Source: Pseudomonas sp. MRSN 12121
GTDB taxonomy: Bacteria; Pseudomonadota; Gammaproteobacteria; Pseudomonadales; Pseudomonadaceae
Assembly: GCF_000931465.1 (NCBI RefSeq)
Contig: NZ_CP010892.1
Span: forward strand, 5,665,388-5,729,387
Length of the DNA: 64,000 nucleotides
Direction: 5' to 3'
Made by a program: the position numbers and the translations under genes. How positions within the stretch are numbered: the first letter of the stretch is position 1; each line of letters opens with the position of its first letter. Shown piece by piece: positions 1 to 9,049 of this stretch. The notes below the pieces were generated by a model. The model saw only the letters and a list, made by a program, of their open reading frames with translations. It had not been told where the DNA came from and searched no databases.

Positions 1-1
1 G

Positions 2-1030
2 ATCAGCCGCCCCTTCCGCGCCCGCCCTCCCGAGCTGGACTGGCGCATCAGCTTCAGCCGACGGGTCTCCGGCGAGCACGGAGAGTTCCTTGGCGTGGCC
101 GAGGCGGCGATGCGCCTGGATTACTTCAGCCAGCTGTTCAAGAGCCTGAATGTCGGCCGCGACAGCTCGGTCAACCTGATCAGCAGTGACGGTATCCTGC
201 TGGCCCAGGAACCACCGCGGGCCGACAACCTGATCGGCCAGGACTTCAGCCAGCGGCCCAACTTCATCCGCATCCTGCGCGAAGGCAACGGCAGCTTCAA
301 AGGCCTGTCCAGCACCCAGCAACCGCGCCTGTACACCTTCTCCCAGGTCGGCAACCTGCCGCTGATCGTGATCGTCGCGCTCTCCAGCCAGGAGGTCTTC
401 GCCTCCTGGCAACGCACCGCGCTGGCGGTCGGGGGCGCCACCGGAGCGCTGTGCCTGGGCCTGCTGTGGCTGACCTGCTTACTGTGCCGGGAACTGCGTC
501 GCCGCCAGCATGCCGAGCTGGAGCTCGCACAACTGGCCGCCACCGATGCCCTCACCGGCCTGGATAACCGCCGCAGCCTGGACCAGACCCTCACCCGCGA
601 ATGGGCACGCGCGCAGCGCACGCAGAATGCCCTGTCGCTGCTGATGCTCGATGTCGATCATTTCAAGGCCTTCAACGACCGCCATGGCCATCCGCTGGGC
701 GACAAGGCCCTGCGTCTCGTTGCCCGGGTCATCAGCGGCAACATTCGCCGCCCCGGCGACCTGGCCGCGCGGTATGGCGGCGAGGAGTTCGCCGTGGTCC
801 TGCCCGAGACCGACCACGAAGGCGCCCGGCAGATCGCCGAACATATCCGCCAGGCCGTCGAGGCCCTGCCTCCCATCCGGGACGGAGCCTCGCCGATCAC
901 CATCAGCATCGGCCTCAGCACCTGGTCGAGCTCACAAAAATCCAGCCTGGAAGCCTTGTGCTCGGCAGCCGACAAAGCGCTGTACCGGGCCAAGGCCGAA
1001 GGGCGGAATCGGGTGGTCGCGCAGGATTGA
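2..1030 (+). CDS. Diguanylate cyclase with periplasmic sensor domain (5' partial)
   Basis: The frame is open to the left edge, so the N-terminus is missing; an internal ATG at 95 is not the real start. The visible N-terminal part resembles the distal half of a dCACHE-type periplasmic sensor. It is followed by one membrane segment (TALAVGG to LLCRELRRR) and a C-terminal GGDEF domain. The active-site loop is GGEEF. The RPGD sequence five residues before it matches the RxxD product-inhibition site, so an active, feedback-inhibited enzyme making c-di-GMP is expected. It runs toward lpxC on the opposite strand and is probably not related to it. Confidence 0.9.
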   Translation: MSRPFRARPPELDWRISFSRRVSGEHGEFLGVAEAAMRLDYFSQLFKSLNVGRDSSVNLISSDGILLAQEPPRADNLIGQDFSQRPNFIRILREGNGSFKGLSSTQQPRLYTFSQVGNLPLIVIVALSSQEVFASWQRTALAVGGATGALCLGLLWLTCLLCRELRRRQHAELELAQLAATDALTGLDNRRSLDQTLTREWARAQRTQNALSLLMLDVDHFKAFNDRHGHPLGDKALRLVARVISGNIRRPGDLAARYGGEEFAVVLPETDHEGARQIAEHIRQAVEALPPIRDGASPITISIGLSTWSSSQKSSLEALCSAADKALYRAKAEGRNRVVAQD

Positions 1031-1040
1031 GGCGGGTGCT

Positions 1041-1060
1041 TCATCGCGGGCAAGCCTCAT
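1041..1060. repeat. REP-like fragment downstream of the cyclase
   Basis: The stretch containing TCGCGGGCAAGCCTC just after the cyclase stop resembles half of the repetitive extragenic palindrome common in fluorescent pseudomonads. Only one arm is recognisable, so this is probably a decayed copy. A genome-wide repeat count would settle it. Confidence 0.35.
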
Positions 1061-1085
1061 CAGCCGCGCATGAATCCACCGGCAT

Positions 1086-1118
1086 AAAAAAAGGCCACCC
1101 GAAGGCAGCCTTTAAAAA
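1086..1118 (-). terminator. Terminator of lpxC, possibly bidirectional
   Basis: AAAGGC at 1090-1095 pairs with GCCTTT at 1108-1113. A run of seven A on the plus strand (1086-1092) becomes the U-tract on the minus strand directly after lpxC. A short A-run on the other side may let it also serve the convergent cyclase gene. Confidence 0.65.
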
Positions 1119-1138
1119 CTAAAGAAAGAGAGTGTTAC

Positions 1139-2050
1139 TTACACGGCCGCAACCGGACGCATGTAAGAGATCGGTGCGGTGCTGGCATCTTCGAAGGTCA
1201 CGACTTCCCAAGCGTCTTTCTGCTCAATGAGCTTGCGCAGAAGCTGGTTGTTCAGTGCATGGCCCGACTTGAAGCCTTTGAACTCGCCTATCAGGCTGTT
1301 GCCCAGCAGGTAGAGGTCACCAATTGCATCGAGGATCTTGTGCTTCACGAATTCGTCTTCATAGCGAAGGCCGTCTTCGTTCAGTACACCATCCGCGTCG
1401 ACCACGATGGCGTTTTCCACGCTGCCGCCGAGTGCGAGGTTGTGCTTGCGCAGGTACTCGATGTCACTCATGAAACCAAAGGTACGGGCGCGGCTGACTT
1501 CTTTTACGAACGAAGTGCTGGAAAAGTCCACGCTTGCACTCTGGGTGCGGTCACGGAAAACCGGGTGATCGAAATCGATCTCAAAGCTCACTTTAAAACC
1601 GTCGAAAGGCACGAAAGTGGCGCGCTTGTCGCCGTCTTCCACCGTCACCTCACGCAGGATACGGATGAACTTCTTGGCTGCGTCCTGTTCTTCCAGGCCG
1701 GCAGATTGAATCAGGAATACGAAGGGTCCAGCGCTGCCATCCATGATCGGGACTTCGGACGCGGAGAGCTCGACGTAGGCGTTATCGATGCCCAGGCCAG
1801 CCATGGCCGAGAGCAAGTGCTCCACCGTGTCCACTTTGGTGTCACCGTTGACCAGGGTGGTCGACATAGTGGTTTCACCAACGTTTTCCGCGCGAGCAGG
1901 TATCTGCACCACAGGGTCCAGGTCGGCACGACAAAACACAATGCCGGTGTCGACAGGCGCAGGCTTGAGGGTCAGGTAAACCTTCTCCCCAGAATGCAGG
2001 CCTACACCTGTGGCACGGATAATATTCTTCAGGGTGCGTTGTTTAATCAT
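1139..2050 (-). CDS. lpxC: UDP-3-O-acyl-N-acetylglucosamine deacetylase LpxC
   Basis: LpxC is the zinc-dependent deacetylase that commits UDP-acyl-GlcNAc to lipid A synthesis in the cytoplasm. The 303-residue length is the usual one. The start MIKQRTLKN, the HLLSAMAG segment with the zinc-ligand histidine and the C-terminal HKILDAIGD motif (zinc and catalytic residues) are all present. It is the last gene of the cell-wall block, 112 bases after ftsZ, the standard Pseudomonas position. The gap and its own terminator suggest it can be transcribed separately from ftsZ. Confidence 0.98.
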   Translation of the reverse strand: MIKQRTLKNIIRATGVGLHSGEKVYLTLKPAPVDTGIVFCRADLDPVVQIPARAENVGETTMSTTLVNGDTKVDTVEHLLSAMAGLGIDNAYVELSASEVPIMDGSAGPFVFLIQSAGLEEQDAAKKFIRILREVTVEDGDKRATFVPFDGFKVSFEIDFDHPVFRDRTQSASVDFSSTSFVKEVSRARTFGFMSDIEYLRKHNLALGGSVENAIVVDADGVLNEDGLRYEDEFVKHKILDAIGDLYLLGNSLIGEFKGFKSGHALNNQLLRKLIEQKDAWEVVTFEDASTAPISYMRPVAAV

Positions 2051-2162
2051 GGCTTGGGCCGCTTCAGCGCAAATTGCGAACTGGTATCAACAAAGGCTGG
2101 CGATAATAGCAGACCAGACCTTTGCTGAACACCAATCACCCTTATACCCCTGATACATTCCA

Positions 2163-3353
2163 TCAATCGGCCTGACGACGCAGGAAAGCCGGGATGTCCA
2201 GATAGTCCAGATCATCTTGCGGATTCAGCTTCGCCGCGGTCGCCGCGTTCGATTGCGCCTGGTTGCGCATCACGGTCGGACGGTCCAGGTCACGGTAGTT
2301 GACCGACGGCAGTTCCTGACGGGCAGGTGCTGGCGCCTGTGCAGCGGCCATGGTGGTCTGAACGGTGTTGTCGATGACCTTCACAGGCTTCTCGATTTTT
2401 GCACCCAGGCCAGTGGCGACCACGGTCACATGCAGCTCGTCGCGCATGTCCGGATCGATCACGGTGCCGACCTTGACCATCGCATGCTCGGAAGCGAAGG
2501 CCTCGATGATGCTACCCACGTCGGAGTACTCGCCCAGGGACAGGTCGGGACCGGCGGTGATGTTCACCAGGATGCCGCGTGCGCCTTGCAGGTTCACGTC
2601 TTCCAGCAGCGGGTTGCGGATCGCCGCCTCGGTGGCTTCACGCGCACGGTTAGGACCGCTGGCGCAGCCAGTGCCCATCATTGCCATGCCCATTTCGCTC
2701 ATCACGGTGCGCACGTCGGCGAAGTCGACGTTGATCATGCCCGGACGCTTGATGATGTCGGAGATACCGCGAACGGCACCGGCCAGCACGTCGTCGGCCT
2801 TGGCGAAAGCCGACAGCAGGCTCGCGTCCTTGCCGAGGATGGTCAGCAGCTTTTCGTTGGGAATGGTGATCAACGAATCGACGCTGTCGCTCAGCGCGCG
2901 GATGCCTTCATCGGCGATCTGCATGCGCTTGCGGCCTTCGAACGGGAACGGACGGGTCACCACCGCAACGGTGAGGATGCCCATTTCCTTGGCCACTTCG
3001 GCGATGATCGGCGCGGCACCGGTACCGGTACCACCGCCCATGCCGGTGGTGATGAACACCATGTTGGTGCCCGCCAGCACTTCGGCGATGCGCTCGCGGT
3101 CTTCCAGCGCGGCCTGACGGCCGACTTCAGGATTGGCACCGGCACCCAGGCCCTTGGTGACGCCGGTACCCAGTTGCAGGATGGTCCGCGCGCCGATGTT
3201 CTTCAGCGCCTGAGCATCGGTGTTGGCGCAGATGAACTCGACGCCCTCGATGTTGCTCTTGACCATGTGATTGACAGCGTTGCCGCCGCCACCGCCGACA
3301 CCGATAACCTTGATCACCGGGCTTGCGGGGATGTTGTCTACGAGTTCGAACAT
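2163..3353 (-). CDS. ftsZ: Cell division GTPase FtsZ
   Basis: FtsZ is the tubulin-like GTPase that forms the cytokinetic ring. The product is 396 residues, starting MFELVDN. It has the N-terminal GVGGGGGNAVNHM nucleotide loop and the tubulin signature GGGTGTG. It ends in the conserved peptide LDYLDIPAFLRRQAD, which binds FtsA and ZipA. Between core and tail there is a low-complexity linker rich in Ala and Gln. A good Shine-Dalgarno (GGAGAGGG) precedes the ATG. ftsZ follows ftsA by 65 bases. Confidence 0.99.
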   Translation of the reverse strand: MFELVDNIPASPVIKVIGVGGGGGNAVNHMVKSNIEGVEFICANTDAQALKNIGARTILQLGTGVTKGLGAGANPEVGRQAALEDRERIAEVLAGTNMVFITTGMGGGTGTGAAPIIAEVAKEMGILTVAVVTRPFPFEGRKRMQIADEGIRALSDSVDSLITIPNEKLLTILGKDASLLSAFAKADDVLAGAVRGISDIIKRPGMINVDFADVRTVMSEMGMAMMGTGCASGPNRAREATEAAIRNPLLEDVNLQGARGILVNITAGPDLSLGEYSDVGSIIEAFASEHAMVKVGTVIDPDMRDELHVTVVATGLGAKIEKPVKVIDNTVQTTMAAAQAPAPARQELPSVNYRDLDRPTVMRNQAQSNAATAAKLNPQDDLDYLDIPAFLRRQAD

Positions 3354-3418
3354 TTTCCCTCTCCTTTCATTTCTCTAGTTTTTTCGCCTACTGCTTACAA
3401 CGGTGTTGCGGTAAATCT

Positions 3419-4678
3419 TCAGAAGTTGCCCTGCACCCAGCTCTTGATGCGATCGAGCAGGGCCGCCTTGGGTTCGTCGCTGCTGTAGCTGTCCCGGCTG
3501 CCGATGCCGGAGAACGAAATGCCGTCGGACTGCTTCTGCAGCCCGTACAACAGCAGGCCCACGCCGGTGGAATAGATCGGGTTGCGCACCACGTCGGACA
3601 GGCCCTTGACGGTGTGCGGCACGCCCAGGCGCACCGGCATGTGGAAAATCTCCTCGGCCAGTTCGACCGCACCTTCCATCTTCGAGGTGCCACCGGTCAG
3701 CACGATGCCGGCCGGGATCAGGTCTTCGTAGCCGCTGCGGCGCAGCTCGGCCTGGATCAGGGTGAACAGCTCGTCGTAGCGCGGCTCGACCACTTCGGCC
3801 AGGGCCTGGCGCGACAGCTCGCGCGGCGGACGGTCGCCGACGCTCGGCACCTTGATGGTTTCGCCGGCACCGGCCAGCTTGGCCAGGGCGCAGGCGTAGC
3901 GGATCTTGATCTCTTCGGCGTACTGGGTCGGCGTGCGCAGCGCCATGGCGATGTCGTTGGTCACTTGATCGCCGGCGATCGGAATCACCGCGGTATGGCG
4001 GATCGCACCTTCGGTGAAGATCGCCATGTCGGTGGTGCCGCCGCCGATATCCACCAGGCACACGCCCAACTCTTTCTCGTCGTCGGTGAGCACCGAGTAC
4101 GCCGAGGCCAGTTGCTCGAGAATGATGTCGTCGATTTCCAGGCCGCAGCGGCGCACGCATTTCTCGATGTTCTGGGCGGCATTCACCGCGCAGGTCACCA
4201 CGTGCACCTTGGCTTCCAGGCGCACGCCGGACATGCCCAGGGGCTCGCGAACGCCTTCCTGGTTATCGATCACGTAGTCCTGCGGCAAGGTGTGCAGCAC
4301 TCGCTGGTCGGCCGGGATCGCCACGGCCTGTGCCGCGTCGAGTACCCGTTCCAGGTCCGCCGAACTCACTTCGCGATCGCGGATAGCCACGATGCCGTGG
4401 GAGTTCAGGCTGCGGATGTGATTGCCCGCCACACCGACGAATGCCGAGTGGATACGGCAGCCGGCCATCAGTTGCGCCTCTTCTACCGCACGCTGGATCG
4501 ATTGAACGGTGGATTCGATATTCACCACCACGCCCTTCTTCAGGCCGCGCGACGGATGGGTACCGATACCGACGATTTCCAGCGTGCCATCGGCCGCGAC
4601 CTCGCCCACCAGCGCCACCACCTTGGAGGTGCCGATATCCAGACCGACGATCATTTTGCCGCTTTGCACGTTTGCCAT
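3419..4678 (-). CDS. ftsA: Cell division protein FtsA
   Basis: FtsA is the actin-like ATPase that tethers FtsZ to the inner membrane and recruits later division proteins. The product is 419 residues. The phosphate-1 loop is GLDIGTSK near residue 13, and a second actin-type loop (DIGGGTTD) lies mid-protein. The last residues (ALLDRIKSWVQGNF) form the expected amphipathic membrane-targeting helix. It starts 14 bases after the ftsQ stop and is followed by ftsZ, the canonical order. Confidence 0.98.
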   Translation of the reverse strand: MANVQSGKMIVGLDIGTSKVVALVGEVAADGTLEIVGIGTHPSRGLKKGVVVNIESTVQSIQRAVEEAQLMAGCRIHSAFVGVAGNHIRSLNSHGIVAIRDREVSSADLERVLDAAQAVAIPADQRVLHTLPQDYVIDNQEGVREPLGMSGVRLEAKVHVVTCAVNAAQNIEKCVRRCGLEIDDIILEQLASAYSVLTDDEKELGVCLVDIGGGTTDMAIFTEGAIRHTAVIPIAGDQVTNDIAMALRTPTQYAEEIKIRYACALAKLAGAGETIKVPSVGDRPPRELSRQALAEVVEPRYDELFTLIQAELRRSGYEDLIPAGIVLTGGTSKMEGAVELAEEIFHMPVRLGVPHTVKGLSDVVRNPIYSTGVGLLLYGLQKQSDGISFSGIGSRDSYSSDEPKAALLDRIKSWVQGNF

Positions 4679-4692
4679 GGTCCTGCCTCTTC

Positions 4693-5559
4693 TTAATTCT
4701 TCGCGACGGCGGGTTGGGCCGTCGTGGGCGCAACTGGTTCCCGCCAGCCGACGGCCAGGCCGTTGGCATAACGCAGGTCGATGCGCGCGATGTTCGTAAT
4801 CTGTTCTTTCAGCGTTTTTTCATAAATGGCAATGAAGCGGCGCATCTTCTCCACCAGATGATCGCGTCCGAGCAACAGCTCGATGCCAGGGCCGGCACTG
4901 CCGGCGCCCGTGGTCAGGAACCAGCTGCCGCGTTCGCGCAACTCCAGACGAGCAATGGAGAAGCCCAACGGCCGAAGCATCTGGCTCAGGACCTGGTATT
5001 GCTGCATCACCTGCTGCTGGGCCCGCTGTGGGCCGAACAACTGTGGCAAGTGCTCATAGTTCGCCAGTTCACGCGGCGTGAAGGCCTGGCCCTGGTTGTT
5101 CAACAGCGCCTCGTCGCCCCAGCGGGCCACCGGCAATTGTTCTTCCAGGCGGATCACCACCTGGTCCGGCCACACGCGCCGCACTTCGGCGTGCGCGATC
5201 CACGGCATCTGTTCCAGCTCGGTGCGCATGCTCGCCAGGTCGATGGTGAAGAAGCTCGACGCGACATAAGGCGCGATCCGCTGCTGCACCGCCTGCTGGC
5301 TGATGTAGCTCAGGTCGCCCTGCACCGCGACCTTGGTGATCGGCCGGTCGGCATACGGCAACAGGCGCTGCGCGCCTTCGTAGGTGCCGAACCCCAGCGC
5401 AACCAGCAATACCGGCCACATCAGGCTTTTCAGCACACCGAAATTGGCTTTCGGCAGGCGCGCCGACATCGGCTCCTTGGCCACCATTCGGCTGGCACCA
5501 CGCGGCACCGGCTTGCGGCCGGGTGCGGGTTGCTGATGACGTAGATGCGCGCCTTGCAT
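4693..5559 (-). CDS. ftsQ: Cell division protein FtsQ
   Basis: FtsQ is the bitopic inner-membrane scaffold that links early and late divisome proteins. The basic cytoplasmic tail is followed by one membrane segment (LMWPVLLVALGFGTYEG). A periplasmic POTRA domain (from ITKVAVQGDLS) and a beta domain follow. I chose the ATG at 5559 (MQGAHLRHQ, 288 residues) because GAGGGG lies at good spacing before it, formed by the end of ddlB. A start 12 codons earlier would run 32 bases into ddlB. The gap to the ddlB stop is 4 bases. Confidence 0.95.
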   Translation of the reverse strand: MQGAHLRHQQPAPGRKPVPRGASRMVAKEPMSARLPKANFGVLKSLMWPVLLVALGFGTYEGAQRLLPYADRPITKVAVQGDLSYISQQAVQQRIAPYVASSFFTIDLASMRTELEQMPWIAHAEVRRVWPDQVVIRLEEQLPVARWGDEALLNNQGQAFTPRELANYEHLPQLFGPQRAQQQVMQQYQVLSQMLRPLGFSIARLELRERGSWFLTTGAGSAGPGIELLLGRDHLVEKMRRFIAIYEKTLKEQITNIARIDLRYANGLAVGWREPVAPTTAQPAVAKN

Positions 5560-5563
5560 GGCC

Positions 5564-6532
5564 TTAACCCCTCGGCTCTGCGTTACGGACGACACTTTCT
5601 GCCAGGATGGCCAGGACCAGCTGCTGGAAATCCAGACCGGCGGCGCGGGCCGCCATCGGAACCAGGCTGTGATCGGTCATGCCGGGAGCGGTGTTCACTT
5701 CCAGGAACCAGAACTGGCCGTCGGCATCCTGCATCACGTCGGCACGCGCCCAACCGGCGATACCGAGCGCCCCGCAGGCTTTCGCCGTCAGGTCCATGAG
5801 CTCCTGCTCTTTGTCGCTGTCGAGGCCGCATGGGATCCGGTACTGGGTATCGGAGGCCAGGTACTTGGCGTCGTAGTCGTAAAAGGTGTGCGGCGTGCCC
5901 AGGGCGATCGGTGGCAACACCTGGCCGCGCAGCGTGGCAATGGTGAACTCCGGACCTTGAATCCATTGTTCGACCAGGACTTGCGAATCGTAGGTGCTGG
6001 CCGCTTTCCAGGCGTCGATCAGCTCGGACGCGGAGTTCACTTTGGCCATGCCGATACTGGAACCTTCATGCGCCGGTTTGACGATCAAAGGCATGCCCAG
6101 TTCCGCAGCCGCGTGAATACAGTCAGCCTCGGAGCCCAGCACGGCGTGGCGTGGCGTCGGAATACCGAGGCTGTGCCAGACCTGCTTGGTACGCAGTTTG
6201 TCCATCGCCAGCGCCGAAGCCAGGATGCCGCTGCCGGTGTAGGGAATCCCCAGGCACTCCAGCAGGCCCTGCATGCTGCCGTCTTCACCGCCGCGGCCGT
6301 GGAGGATGATGAAGGCGCGGTCGATCTTCTCGTTCAACAGACGCTGCAACAGGTCGTCGCCAACATCGATGCCAAAGGCGTCGACACCGGCGCTCAGCAA
6401 CGCTTCCAGCACGGCATTGCCAGACTTCAGCGAAACGGCGCGCTCGGCGCTCTTGCCGCCGAACAGCACGACGACACGGCCGAAGTCCTGCGGCGCGAGG
6501 GTCGAAAACAGCGTGGCGTAGGCGGCGGTCAT
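5564..6532 (-). CDS. ddlB: D-alanine--D-alanine ligase
   Basis: This ATP-grasp enzyme joins two D-alanines for the peptidoglycan stem peptide. The product is 322 residues. HGRGGEDG, the PAHEGSSIGM loop and EVNTAPGMT are all intact. One oddity is the N-terminal motif, which reads SAERAVSLKSG instead of the near-universal SAEREVS. The first Glu, which corresponds to the catalytic Glu15 of E. coli DdlB, is kept, while the second is Ala (codon GCC). I expect an active enzyme. It overlaps murC by 4 bases. Confidence 0.96.
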   Translation of the reverse strand: MTAAYATLFSTLAPQDFGRVVVLFGGKSAERAVSLKSGNAVLEALLSAGVDAFGIDVGDDLLQRLLNEKIDRAFIILHGRGGEDGSMQGLLECLGIPYTGSGILASALAMDKLRTKQVWHSLGIPTPRHAVLGSEADCIHAAAELGMPLIVKPAHEGSSIGMAKVNSASELIDAWKAASTYDSQVLVEQWIQGPEFTIATLRGQVLPPIALGTPHTFYDYDAKYLASDTQYRIPCGLDSDKEQELMDLTAKACGALGIAGWARADVMQDADGQFWFLEVNTAPGMTDHSLVPMAARAAGLDFQQLVLAILAESVVRNAEPRG

Positions 6533-7986
6533 TTCGACTTCCCCTGGCCGGCTGGCACGGCACCCGCGAACAACGGGCTGTTCAACAGCTTCGGCGCAAG
6601 CCCGCCGATATCACCGGCACCCTGGCACAGCAGGATGTCGCCGGCACGCAGCAGCGGCTTGACCAGCGGCGCAAGGTCGACCCCACGCTCGATGTAGATC
6701 GGGTCCAGCTGGCCGCGTTGACGGATGCTGTGGCACAGCTGACGGCTGTCTGCCCCGGGGATCGGCTCTTCGCCCGCCGGGTAGACTTCCATCAACAGCA
6801 GCACGTTGGCATCGGCCAGCACCTGGACGAAGTCGTCGTACAGGTCGCGGGTGCGGCTGAAGCGGTGCGGCTGGTAGACCATCACCAGGCGACGCTCCGG
6901 CCAGCCACCGCGCACGGCCTTGATCACCGCCGCCACTTCGGTCGGGTGGTGGCCGTAGTCGTCCACCAACATCACGTTGCCGCCGTCCACCGGCAGTTCG
7001 CCGTAGACCTGGAAGCGTCGGCCGACGCCCTGGAAGCCCGACAGGCCCTGGACGATGGCTTCATCGCTGATGCCTTCGTCGGTGGCGATGCAGATGGTCG
7101 CCAACGCGTTGAGCACGTTGTGGTTGCCCGGCATGTTCACCGAGACGTCCAGCGGCTCGCGATCGGGGCGCAACACGGTGAAGAAGGTCTGCATGCCCTG
7201 CTGACGTACATTGATGGCACGGACGTCGGCGTCTTCGTTGAAACCGTAGGTGACGGTCGGACGCTTGACCAACGGCAGGATCTCACGCACTACCGGATCG
7301 TCCAGGCACAGCACGGCCAGGCCGTAGAACGGCAGGTTGTGCAGGAACTCGACGAAGGTTTTCTTCAGTTTGTTGAAGTCGCCGTCGTAGGTCGCCATGT
7401 GGTCGGCGTCGATGTTGGTCACCACCGCCACCAGCGGTTGCAGGTGCAGGAAGCTGGCGTCGCTTTCATCGGCTTCGGCGATCAGGTAGCGACTGGTGCC
7501 CAACTGCGCATTGGTGCCCGCGGCATTGAGCCGGCCACCGATGACGAAGGTCGGGTCCAGGCCACCGGCGGCGAATACCGACGCGAGCAGGCTGGTGGTC
7601 GTGGTCTTGCCATGGGTGCCGGCCACGGCGACGCCATGCCGGTAGCGCATCAGCTCGGCGAGCATTTCCGCGCGTGGCACCACCGGAATCCGGCGCTCCA
7701 GGGCGGTGGCCACTTCCGGGTTGGAGGTGTTCACGGCGCTGGAGACCACCAGTACATCGGCATTGGCAGCGTTCTCGGCGCGATGGCCGATGAAGATCTG
7801 CGCACCAAAGGATTCGAGGCGCTCGGTCACCGGCGATGCCTTGAGGTCGGAACCCGAAACCTGGTAACCCAGGTTCAGCAGCACTTCGGCGATCCCGCAC
7901 ATGCCCACGCCGCCGATACCGACGAAGTGGATGCGGCGGATGCGGCGCATTTCCGGTTGTGGCATGGCTTTCTGATTCTCAACCAT
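6529..7986 (-). CDS. murC: UDP-N-acetylmuramate--L-alanine ligase MurC
   Basis: MurC adds L-Ala to UDP-MurNAc, the first Mur ligase step in the cytoplasm. The start is taken as the ATG at 7986 (MVENQKAMPQPEM, 485 residues), which overlaps the murG end by 8 bases; the 14-residue upstream extension lies inside murG and looks spurious. An N-terminal Rossmann motif GIGGVGMCG is followed by the ATP loop AGTHGKTTTTS. Later come the DYGHHP and HRFSRT motifs of the family. Confidence 0.98.
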   Translation of the reverse strand: MVENQKAMPQPEMRRIRRIHFVGIGGVGMCGIAEVLLNLGYQVSGSDLKASPVTERLESFGAQIFIGHRAENAANADVLVVSSAVNTSNPEVATALERRIPVVPRAEMLAELMRYRHGVAVAGTHGKTTTTSLLASVFAAGGLDPTFVIGGRLNAAGTNAQLGTSRYLIAEADESDASFLHLQPLVAVVTNIDADHMATYDGDFNKLKKTFVEFLHNLPFYGLAVLCLDDPVVREILPLVKRPTVTYGFNEDADVRAINVRQQGMQTFFTVLRPDREPLDVSVNMPGNHNVLNALATICIATDEGISDEAIVQGLSGFQGVGRRFQVYGELPVDGGNVMLVDDYGHHPTEVAAVIKAVRGGWPERRLVMVYQPHRFSRTRDLYDDFVQVLADANVLLLMEVYPAGEEPIPGADSRQLCHSIRQRGQLDPIYIERGVDLAPLVKPLLRAGDILLCQGAGDIGGLAPKLLNSPLFAGAVPAGQGKSK

Positions 7987-9049
7987 GGGCCACCTCCAGG
8001 CAGATATCGACCACGTTACGGGTGGCATCGGGTTTGGCCAGGCGGCGGGCTGCGCCGGCCATGCTGTTGAGTCGTTCCGGTTGCATCAAAACCTCTGTCA
8101 GGCGAGCGGCAAGGTCCGCTGCGCCAGTCGTTCTTTGCGGCATCAGGAAGGCAGCGCCTTCACGAGCCAAATAGTCGGCATTACGGGTCTGGTGATCGTC
8201 GATGGCGTGGGGCAAAGGCACCAGCATCGAAGGCAGACCGGCGGCAGCCAGTTCACTGACGGTCAACGCGCCTGCGCGACAGACCACCAAGTCAGCCCAG
8301 CCGTAGGCCTGGGCCATGTCTTTGATGAACGGCTGCACTTGCGCCTCGACGCCAGCGGCGCGATAGCGCTCTGCAGTCACTTCATCGTGGTTTTTGCCGG
8401 CCTGGTGAAACACTTCCGGACGCAGCTCGGGGGAGACCAGCGCCAGGGCTTCAGGCAGCAACTTGTTCAACGGCTCTGCGCCCAGGCTTCCGCCTAGGAT
8501 CAGCAAACGCGCCTTGCGTCCGGCCAGGGCCTCGCGCGGTGTATCGAGGAACAGTTCGGTGCGCACCGGATTGCCGGTGGTACGCCGGCTGCTGGAGGCC
8601 CCGAAGGTGTCCGGGAAAGCTTCGCAGACTCGGGCCGACAACGGCACCAGCAGCCGATTGGCGGTACCCGCGACCGCGTTCTGTTCATGAACGATGACCG
8701 GCACGCCGGACAGTTTTGCCGCGACTCCGCCAGGGCCGGTCACATAACCGCCAAAGCCCAGCACGCAGACCGGCTTGAGCTGACGAATGATTCGGCGCGC
8801 CTGCAACACGGCCTTGATCAGCACGAAGGGCGCCTTGAGCAGCGACAGCTTGCTCTTGCCCCGCAGGCCACTGACGTTGATCAGGTGCAGTTGCAGGCCG
8901 GCGTTCGGCACCAGCTCGTTCTCGATGCCGCGCGGGGTCCCGAGCCAGTGCACGGTATAACCGCGCGCCTGGAACTCGCGGGCACAGGCCAGCGCCGGGA
9001 ATACGTGGCCGCCGGTGCCGCCGGCCATGATCAGCACGTTAGCGCCCAT
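7979..9049 (-). CDS. murG: Lipid II synthase MurG
   Basis: MurG is the GT28 glycosyltransferase that adds GlcNAc to lipid I on the inner face of the membrane. The product is 356 residues from MGANVLIM. The glycine-rich loop AGGTGGHVFPAL and the mid-protein GGSLGA loop bind the lipid pyrophosphate and UDP-GlcNAc. CRAGALTVSELAAAG is the conserved C-terminal motif. An in-frame ATG 35 codons upstream lies within ftsW and lacks family similarity, so it was rejected. It overlaps ftsW by 11 bases. Confidence 0.98.
   Translation of the reverse strand: MGANVLIMAGGTGGHVFPALACAREFQARGYTVHWLGTPRGIENELVPNAGLQLHLINVSGLRGKSKLSLLKAPFVLIKAVLQARRIIRQLKPVCVLGFGGYVTGPGGVAAKLSGVPVIVHEQNAVAGTANRLLVPLSARVCEAFPDTFGASSSRRTTGNPVRTELFLDTPREALAGRKARLLILGGSLGAEPLNKLLPEALALVSPELRPEVFHQAGKNHDEVTAERYRAAGVEAQVQPFIKDMAQAYGWADLVVCRAGALTVSELAAAGLPSMLVPLPHAIDDHQTRNADYLAREGAAFLMPQRTTGAADLAARLTEVLMQPERLNSMAGAARRLAKPDATRNVVDICLEVAHG

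Noticed and set aside
6529..8028. Longer N-terminal forms of murC, murG, mraY and petC
   Set aside because: In each case the extension lies inside the preceding gene, lacks family similarity, and a better-placed ATG overlaps the upstream stop by a few bases.
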